The notes under the pieces were generated by a model. The model ran no database searches. It had not been told where the DNA came from and worked only from the letters and a program-made list of their open reading frames with translations. A DNA stretch of 64,000 bases, taken from contig NZ_FNON01000017.1 of NCBI RefSeq assembly GCF_900107045.1, positions 1-64,000 of the forward strand, written 5' to 3'. The DNA comes from Amycolatopsis xylanica (GTDB lineage Bacteria; Actinomycetota; Actinomycetes; Mycobacteriales; Pseudonocardiaceae). The translations under genes and the position numbers were made by a program. Of the stretch, positions 57,798-64,000 are shown piece by piece; within the stretch, counting starts at the first letter, position 1, and every line of letters begins with the position of its first letter.

Positions 57798-59160
57798 GCG
57801 CAGACGTTAACGCCTGCCGCCGCCGGATCACGCGTGAACTGACCACCCGGCGCAGTGAAATGCCCGATGTTTCAGGAAGCAGCAAAATCGGGATCGCCGC
57901 GATCGCGGCCGCGCCCATCAGGTAGTACGCGGGCCACAGGTTGTTGCCGGTGCTGTCGACCAGGCTGCTGACGATGTACGACGCGGTACCACCGAACAAC
58001 GCGGTCGAAACGCTGTAACCAATGGAAAAACCGCCATACCGTTCCGGCGTCGGGAACATCGCGGGCAGTGTCGCGGCGAGCACCGCGAGTATCAGCACCA
58101 GCGGGATCGCGATCATCGCGACACCCAGCGCGAGCTGCAGCACGTTCCGGTCGTCCTTGGAGGCTTCCATGATCGAGAACGCGGGAATCGGCAGCACGAG
58201 GAACCCGGCGCACGAGGCGATCAGTATCGGTTTCCGGCCTATCTTGTCGCTGAACGAGCCGACCGGGACGATCACGATCAGCATGAACAGGATCGTGCCG
58301 AGAATGATCAGCAACGGCGCGTTCCCGGAGAACCCGACCACGTCCTTGAGATAGGTCTCCAGATAGGTGATCACGATGTAGTCGGCGACGTTCAGCATCA
58401 CCACGATGCCGATCAGGTGCAGGATCGACGACCAGTGCTTCTTCAGCAGTGTCTTCAGCGGCGATTTCTCGACCTGCTTCTTCTGCTCCAGCTCCTGGAA
58501 CAGCGGGGTGTCTTCCAGCTTGTTCCGCAGGTACAGACCGATCAGGCCGAGCGGACCGGCGATCAGGAACGGCAGCCGCCAGCCCCACTCGCGCATGGCG
58601 TCATCGCCGAGCGCGATAGTGAAGAGGGTGACGAACCCGGCGCCCATGGCGAACCCGACCAGCGTCCCGAACTCGAGCCAGCTACCCCAGAACCCACGTT
58701 TGCGCGCGGGCGCGTACTCGGCGATGAACGTCGCCGCCCCGCCGTACTCACCGCCCGCGGAGAAACCCTGGACGGTACGCAGCAGGATCAGGATGACCGC
58801 GGCGCCCGGCCCGATGGTCGCGTACGACGGGAGCAGGCCGATCACGAAGGTCGACCCGGACATCAGGATGATCGTCAGCGCGAGCACCTTCTGCCGACCG
58901 ATCTTGTCCCCGAGCGGCCCGAACACGAAACTGCCGAACGGCCGCACGATGAACGTGATCGCCAGCACCGCGAAGGTCGCCAGCGCGCCTTCCGAAGTGC
59001 TGGAGGCGTTGAAGAACACCTGTCCGAGGATCGCGGGCATGAACCCGAACACCCCGAAGTCGTACCACTCGATGCAGTTACCCATGGCCGCGCCGGCCAC
59101 GGCCTTGCGGATTTCCTCAGGCGGTGCCTCGCGGACCGTGTCCGCCGCATTCGATGACAT
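57787..59160 (-). CDS. MFS transporter, metabolite:H+ symporter (MHS) family
   Basis: A 457-residue, 12-segment transporter. GNCIEWYDFGVFGFMPAILG in TM1, FGPLGDKIGRQKVLALTIIL (loop 2-3 motif), ILLRTVQGFSAGGEYGGAAT and EYAPARKRGFWGSWLEFGTL are diagnostic of the MHS (ProP/KgtP) subfamily. It moves an organic acid, proline or betaine with protons; substrate unknown. The 3' end overlaps the thioesterase start by 11 bases, so it is upstream of it in one transcript. Confidence 0.9.
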   Translation of the reverse strand: MSSNAADTVREAPPEEIRKAVAGAAMGNCIEWYDFGVFGFMPAILGQVFFNASSTSEGALATFAVLAITFIVRPFGSFVFGPLGDKIGRQKVLALTIILMSGSTFVIGLLPSYATIGPGAAVILILLRTVQGFSAGGEYGGAATFIAEYAPARKRGFWGSWLEFGTLVGFAMGAGFVTLFTIALGDDAMREWGWRLPFLIAGPLGLIGLYLRNKLEDTPLFQELEQKKQVEKSPLKTLLKKHWSSILHLIGIVVMLNVADYIVITYLETYLKDVVGFSGNAPLLIILGTILFMLIVIVPVGSFSDKIGRKPILIASCAGFLVLPIPAFSIMEASKDDRNVLQLALGVAMIAIPLVLILAVLAATLPAMFPTPERYGGFSIGYSVSTALFGGTASYIVSSLVDSTGNNLWPAYYLMGAAAIAAIPILLLPETSGISLRRVVSSRVIRRRQALTSAHES

Positions 59161-59225
59161 GCGTGCCGGGGTTCCCCCGAATGGGTGTAGTGAAACGTTC
59201 CCCAGGTCGACGCCGGGTTACGGCA

Positions 59226-59720
59226 CTACTTGACGCGCACGGTCCCGTCGGCCGCCAGTTCGAGTTGACCTTGGGGCCCCAGGCCACCGCACTCCGGGCC
59301 GTTCGGGAACACCAGCTTCGGGATGAGGTGCACCGTGCGCGTGGGCCCGCCGTCGAACCCGACGGTCACCTTGACGTCGGTGGTCGGCAGGCCGGGCACC
59401 TCCGCGAAGCCGTGTTTTCCCCCGGTCGGCACGGCCTGCGCCGAGCAGGCACTCGACGGATCGGTGCCCGCGCAACCGGTCGCCCCGACCTTGGTCGACG
59501 GACTGAGCACGAGTTCGCGGGTGAGGCAGTGGCCGTCCCAGCAGATCTCCATCTGGCCGCTGGTGATCGGCCCGGCGGCCTCGGGCACCAGGTCGATGCC
59601 GATGCCGGCGTCCGCGCCGATGTTGGTGCACTCGAGGCCTCTGCCGGCCCCGATCGCTCCGCAGGCCGTGACGCCCGCCAAAACCAGCGCCAGCGCCGGC
59701 AATCCCCATGCTTTCCCCAT
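59226..59720 (-). CDS. Putative lipoprotein
   Basis: A 164-residue protein. Signal MGKAWGLPALALVLAGVTAC ends in the lipobox AGVTAC (Cys 20). The mature part has several further cysteines (ECTN, ICW, HCLT, GCAG, SACS, PECGG) that could pair into disulfides. I do not recognise its family. It is divergent from the SGNH hydrolase with a repeat-rich gap in between. Confidence 0.75.
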   Translation of the reverse strand: MGKAWGLPALALVLAGVTACGAIGAGRGLECTNIGADAGIGIDLVPEAAGPITSGQMEICWDGHCLTRELVLSPSTKVGATGCAGTDPSSACSAQAVPTGGKHGFAEVPGLPTTDVKVTVGFDGGPTRTVHLIPKLVFPNGPECGGLGPQGQLELAADGTVRVK

Positions 59721-59784
59721 GCGTTCAGGACGACCCGACCCCCCGATCCGGTTGCATAGCCTCGCAAGTTGGGGCTGCTTTTGC

Positions 59785-59925
59785 ATGAAGGGAGCCTTCA
59801 TACAAGGCGCCCGCGTATGAAGGCTCCCTTCATCAACTCGGGACTGTATGAAGGCTCCCTTCATACAGATATAAGCGATGAAGGCTCCCCTCATACAGCC
59901 CAAGCGGGATGAAGGGAGCCTTCAT
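59785..59925. repeat. Phased array of five 17-bp palindromes
   Basis: ATGAAGG-N3-CCTTCAT occurs at 59785, 59817, 59848, 59878 and 59909 (starts), spaced 32, 31, 30 and 31 bp. The centre is GAG in the outer two copies and CTC in the inner three; copy 4 has one changed base. Spacers of 13-15 bases differ in sequence. The ~31-bp step is three helical turns. The gene-free stretch 59721-60223 also holds a weaker imperfect palindrome around 60065-60110 and otherwise nothing I can name. Confidence 0.75.
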
Positions 59926-60223
59926 ACGCCCTGGCCGCAGGGTTCCGGCAAAGCCGAGCCCCACAGTGCCCACAATGGTTAACAAGCGTCCACAAAGGAC
60001 TCGGACGGGCATCCTCGTGCCGCTTTGTCGCTTTTGTACGACTTCTTGCGCCGGCCGAACGGAACGAACGCGGCTTATGTGTCGCTCAGCGTCACAAGAG
60101 TGGCGTTTGTGCGCTCAGCCGACCTGGCCGAGAAGACCCACCGATCGGACCTACCCGCCGGTCACTTGGACCTACTAGAAAGTAGCTTAATTACCGGACC
60201 GGTGTATCAACGAGGAGACCACC

Positions 60224-61060
60224 GTGCGTCGACTGTCCGTGATCCCTGCCCTGCTCATCACCGCGGCGGTCGTCGCCGCCCCCGCCGAGGCCGCGGGCAC
60301 GTCGTACGTGTCGCTCGGCGATTCGTACACCTCGGGCTCGCTCATCCCGAACCAGATCAACCTCCCGTGCACCCGGTCCGACCACAACTACCCCTCGCTG
60401 GTCGCGCGGAGCATCAAGCCCGCCACGTTCACCGACGCCAGCTGCGGCGGCGCGACGACCGAGCACATGACGGGGTCGCAGGTCCCGCTGAACACCCCGC
60501 AGTTCGACCGGCTCAAGGCGGACACGTCGCTGGTGACCGTCGGGATCGGCGGGAACGACGTGCCGTTCGCCGAGGTCGTCGTGACCTGCGCGGGCCTCGG
60601 CGCGCTCAAGCCGCATGGCTCCCCCTGCCAGGACTACTACTCGAGCAACGGGCAGGATCGGCTCAGCGACAAGGTCCGCGCGGTCGGACCCAAGGTCAAG
60701 AACGTCCTGCTGGGCGTCAAGGCCCGCTCACCGCAGGCCAAGATCGTGCTCGTCGGCTACCCGACGCTGATGCCGGACGACGGGACCAGCTGCTGGCCCG
60801 CCGTGCCGATCTCCGACGGCGACGCGCCTTATCTGCGCGACATCACCAAGCTCCTCAACGACGTGCTCGCCGAGCAGGCCGCCTCGGTCGGCGCCGTGTT
60901 CGTCGACACCTATGAGTCGAGCATCGGGCATGACATGTGCAAGGCGCCGAGCGTGCGGTGGGTCGAGGGAATCGTGCCCGCGAATCCAGCCGCGCCGGTT
61001 CACCCGAATGCCGCCGGGGCGCGGAACCAGGCCGCGCAGGTGGTCGCCGCGCTCAGTTGA
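60224..61060 (+). CDS. Secreted SGNH/GDSL hydrolase
   Basis: A 278-residue protein. A signal peptide (LSVIPALLITAAVVAAPAEA) ends around residue 23. The SGNH blocks are YVSLGDSYTSGSLIPNQINL (block I Ser), ASCGGATTEHM (block II Gly), VGIGGNDVPFAEVVV (block III Asn) and VHPNAAGARNQAA (block V His). It is related to secreted lipases/esterases of Streptomyces (Rv0518-like). GTG 60224 has GAGGAGA upstream. The stop overlaps the convergent membrane protein gene by 8 bases. Confidence 0.9.
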   Translation: MRRLSVIPALLITAAVVAAPAEAAGTSYVSLGDSYTSGSLIPNQINLPCTRSDHNYPSLVARSIKPATFTDASCGGATTEHMTGSQVPLNTPQFDRLKADTSLVTVGIGGNDVPFAEVVVTCAGLGALKPHGSPCQDYYSSNGQDRLSDKVRAVGPKVKNVLLGVKARSPQAKIVLVGYPTLMPDDGTSCWPAVPISDGDAPYLRDITKLLNDVLAEQAASVGAVFVDTYESSIGHDMCKAPSVRWVEGIVPANPAAPVHPNAAGARNQAAQVVAALS

Positions 61061-61385
61061 TCCCGGTCGCACTGGCCGACGAAGAAGGCGAAGACGAGGT
61101 CGTGGTCGTTGACTCACTCGGAGTGACGACCACGGTCTCGGTCACCGTCGACCGCGTTGGCACGGGGACGATTTCGGTGACCGTCGGCCGGGCAGGCGGG
61201 CGGCCGGTGACGGTGATCGTGACGGGCTTGGCGGGCGTTGATGTCTCCGTCGGGGCGACCACCGCGCCGACCGGGGCCGGTGGCCTGCCGTTTTCCCGGT
61301 TCGCGACCAGGATGGCGGCGACGAGGAGCCCAGCGGAGAAGCCGGCGAGGCACACGACGGTCACGGAACCCACGTTCGATGCCAT
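61053..61385 (-). CDS. Small membrane-anchored Thr/Pro-rich protein
   Basis: A 110-residue protein. One N-terminal membrane segment (VTVVCLAGFSAGLLVAAILV) is followed by a Pro/Thr/Val-rich extracellular tail ending in a Ser/Thr-rich run. No family recognised. Convergent with the SGNH gene with an 8-base overlap. Confidence 0.6.
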   Translation of the reverse strand: MASNVGSVTVVCLAGFSAGLLVAAILVANRENGRPPAPVGAVVAPTETSTPAKPVTITVTGRPPARPTVTEIVPVPTRSTVTETVVVTPSESTTTTSSSPSSSASATGIN

Positions 61386-61587
61386 GGCGTCCCTCCTCCA
61401 GGCGAGGTTACCGAGTGTTACGTCCTTCGCTTGACCAACTTCGCTCAGCCTCTGGGGATCTCTAACGGCTACTCGCCTTGATCTTAAGTTCTGTTACAGA
61501 GCGTGCAACCGGGCGCGCTGGTTCATTCGATTAAGGTTCTCCCGCGAAAGTTGAGCCGACTCCGCTCAACTCTGGCATCGTGGAGTC

Positions 61588-62841
61588 ATGATCACTGGGG
61601 GTCTGCTGCGGAACGACGACTTCCGCAGACTGTGGATCGGTGACGCGCTCAGCCAGTTCGGCAGCCGGGTCGGCGTGCTCGTGGTGCCACTGCTGGCCAT
61701 CGAGACGCTGCACGCGACCGCGTTCGAGGTCTCGCTGCTGCGCATGCTGGACACGCTCGCCTACCTGCTGCTCGGCCTGCAGGTCGGCGCCTGGTGCGAC
61801 CGGCTGCGGATCCGGCCGCTGCTCATCGCGGCCGACGTCGGCCGCGCGCTGATCCTGCTCTCGATCCCGCTGGCCGCCGCGTTCGGCGCGCTGACGCTGG
61901 CGCAGCTGCTGGTGGCGGTGTTCGCGGTCGGCGTGCTGACGGTCGTCTTCGACATCGCCCACCAGACCTACCTGCCGCGGCTGGTGTCCCGCGACGACCT
62001 GCTCGAAGGCAACGCCCGGCTGCAGACGAACCTCTCGGTCGCCGCGGTCGCCGGACCGAGTTCGGGTGGGTTCCTGTTCCAGCTGACCGGCGGGCCGGGT
62101 TCGCTGCTCGTCACCGCATTCGGGTTCCTCTGGTCCGCGGCCTGGCTGCGGCGCATCCAGCGGCCCGAACCACGCCCGCAGGCGGTCAAGCGACGCCTGC
62201 GCACCGAGATCGCCGAGGGCCTGAAACTGGTCTTCGCCGACCGGCTGCTGCGCGCGATGGGCATCGCCAGCGCGGTGATCAGCCTGTTCCAGTCCATCCA
62301 TCTGGCGCTCGTGGTCGTGTTCCTGCGCCGCGAGATCGGCCTCTCCCCCGCCGCGATCGGCCTGCTCAGCACCACGACGCTGCTCGGCGCGCTCGCCGGC
62401 GCGATGACCGCGCGCCGCGTCAGCGCCAAGCTCAGTGAGGTCGAGACGCTCAGGCTCGGCTACTTCGCCTTCGGGGTGGTGTCGGCGTTCTTCCCGCTGA
62501 CCATGCCCGGTTGGGGACTCATCAGTTACGTGATCGCCGGTTTCGGCGGCAGCTACCTCGTCATCGTGACGAACGTCGTGGCGGTGAGCCTTCAGCAGTC
62601 GATCACGCCGGAGCGGCTGCGCGGCCGCGTCAACGCGACCATCAAGTTCCTGCTGTTCGGCGCGGCCCCGATCGGCAGCCTGCTCGGCGGCATCATCGCC
62701 AGCGGATTCGGTACTCGGGTGGCTTTGTCTGTGGCCGCCGCGGGTCTTTTCGCAAACGGGGTCTGGTACTTGGTTTCACTGCGCCATCACGCCTTGAGCC
62801 CGTCGAAGACGACCATGGACGGCCCGGTGCCACCGGCATAG
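61588..62841 (+). CDS. MFS transporter (enterobactin exporter/macrolide type)
   Basis: A 417-residue 12-segment MFS protein. MITGGLLRNDDFRRLWIGDA and LSQFGSRVGVLVVPLLAIET at the start, GLQVGAWCDRLRIRPLLIAA in loop 2-3, and GRVNATIKFLLFGAAPIGSL near the end match the MFS_3/EntS-MefA group. It probably exports a small molecule. The 3' end overlaps the convergent TetR gene by 55 bases; TetR is its likely regulator. Confidence 0.88.
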   Translation: MITGGLLRNDDFRRLWIGDALSQFGSRVGVLVVPLLAIETLHATAFEVSLLRMLDTLAYLLLGLQVGAWCDRLRIRPLLIAADVGRALILLSIPLAAAFGALTLAQLLVAVFAVGVLTVVFDIAHQTYLPRLVSRDDLLEGNARLQTNLSVAAVAGPSSGGFLFQLTGGPGSLLVTAFGFLWSAAWLRRIQRPEPRPQAVKRRLRTEIAEGLKLVFADRLLRAMGIASAVISLFQSIHLALVVVFLRREIGLSPAAIGLLSTTTLLGALAGAMTARRVSAKLSEVETLRLGYFAFGVVSAFFPLTMPGWGLISYVIAGFGGSYLVIVTNVVAVSLQQSITPERLRGRVNATIKFLLFGAAPIGSLLGGIIASGFGTRVALSVAAAGLFANGVWYLVSLRHHALSPSKTTMDGPVPPA

Positions 62842-63344
62842 CGGTCCATCGCGAGGCAGCCGACGATCAGCGCGCGCAGCCCGGCGACGTCGATGTCGGT
62901 ACGCACCGCGCCCGCCTCCTGCGCCCGCACCAGCAGGTCGCCGAGCGCGCCTTGGAGCTCACCGTCGGCCTCGGTCTTGAACCCGAGCCCGGTCGACTCG
63001 GCGAGCGCGTCGCACAGCGCCTTGTTGCGGGCGCACTGGTCGATCACCCGCTGCAGGTAGCCGAAGAAGGCGTCGCCGGGATCCGGCGAGCCGAGCAGCT
63101 CGTGCGCCTCCTGGGCGAACTGCTCGATCCGCTCCAGGATGACGGCCTGGAAGAGCGCTTCCTTGCTGGGGAAATGCCGGTAGACGGTGCCCGCGCCGAC
63201 ACCGGCGCGGCGCGCGATCTCGTCGAGCGGCACGCCGAGTCCCTCGGCCGCGAAGACCTCTTCGGCCGCTTCGAGCACGCGTGCCCGGTTGCGGCGCGCG
63301 TCAGCACGCAACGCCGGTTTCGCGACGGTCACCAGGTCCTCCAT
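62787..63344 (-). CDS. TetR-family transcriptional regulator
   Basis: A 185-residue repressor. The HTH spans ARVLEAAEEVFAAEGLGVPL, then DEIARRAGVGAGTVYRHFPS. The C-terminal SBP-like dimer helices are of the usual length. ATG 63344 is chosen. It converges with the MFS gene, 55-base overlap, and is divergent from the methyltransferase gene. Confidence 0.88.
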   Translation of the reverse strand: MEDLVTVAKPALRADARRNRARVLEAAEEVFAAEGLGVPLDEIARRAGVGAGTVYRHFPSKEALFQAVILERIEQFAQEAHELLGSPDPGDAFFGYLQRVIDQCARNKALCDALAESTGLGFKTEADGELQGALGDLLVRAQEAGAVRTDIDVAGLRALIVGCLAMDRYAGGTGPSMVVFDGLKA

Positions 63345-63411
63345 CGGTCGTCTGTTCGTACCTTGCACAACTCGGTCGCTGACCTGCGCATTCCCCACTA
63401 TGGTCCAGGTC

Positions 63412-64000
63412 ATGGGGAACGCGGCGGACGACTGGGAAGAACACGCTCGCAAGTGGATCGAGTGGGCACGCACACCCGATCTCGACTCGTACTGGCGCTA
63501 TCGAGACGCCTTCTTCGATTTCCTGCCACCGCCTGGGAAATCCACTTTGGACATCGCGTGCGGCGAGGGCAGGCTGTCCCGCGATCTGGCCGAACGCGGG
63601 CACCAGGTGACCGGGTTCGACGTGTCGCCCACCTTGATCGAAGCCGCGCGCGAAGCCCACCCCGGCGGGGAATACCTCGTCGCGGACGCCGGCGACCTGC
63701 CGTTCGAGGATGGGAGCTTCGACCTCGTCGTCGCCTACTGCGCGCTCATGGACATCGACGACATGGCGGGCGCTGTCCGCGAAGCCACGCGGGTTCTCAC
63801 ACCTGAAGGCAGGCTGGCGATCTCGGTCGTGCACCCGGCGAACACCGGCGTCAAGACCGAAGACGGCGCGTTCGTCGTCGGTGACACCTACTTCGAGGGC
63901 ACTTACCAGCGAGAAGTGGTCGAGCGTGACGGCGTCCCCATGGTCTTCGCGGGCTACACGCACCCGCTGACCAAGTACACCGACGCGTTCGAGGCATCGG
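63412..64000 (+). CDS. SAM-dependent methyltransferase, cut by right edge
   Basis: The first 196 residues of a class I methyltransferase. STLDIACGEGRLSRDLAERG (SAM-binding motif I), VTGFDVSPTLIEAAREAHPG, and ADAGDLPFEDGSFDLVVAYC (motif II-III) are seen, then REATRVLTPEGRLAISVVHP. It is of the Methyltransf_11/UbiE-like type; substrate unknown. Either ATG 63400 or 63412 could start it. Confidence 0.88.
   Translation, partial: MGNAADDWEEHARKWIEWARTPDLDSYWRYRDAFFDFLPPPGKSTLDIACGEGRLSRDLAERGHQVTGFDVSPTLIEAAREAHPGGEYLVADAGDLPFEDGSFDLVVAYCALMDIDDMAGAVREATRVLTPEGRLAISVVHPANTGVKTEDGAFVVGDTYFEGTYQREVVERDGVPMVFAGYTHPLTKYTDAFEAS

Noticed and set aside
59785-59925. CRISPR array
   Set aside because: Repeats are 17 bp, self-palindromic and mixed in orientation, with 13-15-bp spacers, and no cas genes lie nearby.

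Overview
The window is GC-rich actinobacterial chromosome with many GTG starts. The nearest kind of organism is probably Amycolatopsis or another Pseudonocardiaceae. This is inferred from an XRE/DUF397 regulatory pair, two CGNR zinc-finger regulators, a glnX-glnH-pknG operon, apparently leaderless promoters with TANNNT -10 boxes, and clusters of small intergenic palindromes. No rRNA, tRNA or CRISPR array is visible. The only transposon trace is the C-terminal end of an IS30-family transposase at the left edge.

Layout. 0-9 kb: a P-loop kinase/zinc-ribbon pair, a VOC protein, a CGNR regulator, a DUF445 membrane protein, a class I aminotransferase, a sigma-70-like factor, a secreted Thr/Pro-rich protein, and a lone HEPN-like protein. 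9-19 kb: a divergent MocR regulator/YczE pair, an HTH + Clp-N locus, a PP2C-like protein, a D-cysteine desulfhydrase-like enzyme, an amidase-TetR operon with a perfect palindromic operator, an MpaB-family protein, and a CGNR/epoxide-hydrolase pair. 19-31 kb: a four-gene membrane/secreted operon rich in histidine motifs (possibly metal handling), a Tat-exported protein, a regulator with two LuxR DNA-binding domains, the XRE/DUF397 module, an MBL hydrolase, gnd, an AbiEi-like protein, and a fused HTH-ClpN gene. 31-36 kb: pobA, a ferredoxin reductase-like enzyme, an IclR regulator, and a nucleobase permease.

36-49 kb is a catabolic island. A glutamine-synthetase-like ligase, a class I glutaminase-like hydrolase and an aldehyde dehydrogenase (together like a gamma-glutamyl amine pathway) are interleaved with an acetoacetate-decarboxylase-like enzyme, a MarR regulator, a homoprotocatechuate meta-cleavage set (hpaE-hpaD-hpaG) and an aromatic amino acid decarboxylase-like enzyme. 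Three copies of a TTTGG-N3/4-CAAAC palindrome sit before the ADC-like gene and the two divergent aldehyde dehydrogenase genes. This suggests common control and a single aryl-amine to ring-cleavage route. A thioesterase, a hydroxyacid-oxoacid transhydrogenase and a ThDP enzyme follow. 49-64 kb: a cold-shock gene with a long structured leader, a copper chaperone, a two-component system, glnX-glnH-pknG (amino-acid sensing to kinase), a thioesterase, an MHS transporter, a lipoprotein, an SGNH hydrolase, an MFS exporter, a TetR regulator and a truncated methyltransferase.

Intergenic DNA stands out. There are near-perfect palindromes at several gene ends, two near-identical ~92-bp three-arm elements at 36.1 and 45.7 kb, and five 17-bp palindromes spaced every ~31 bp at 59.8 kb.
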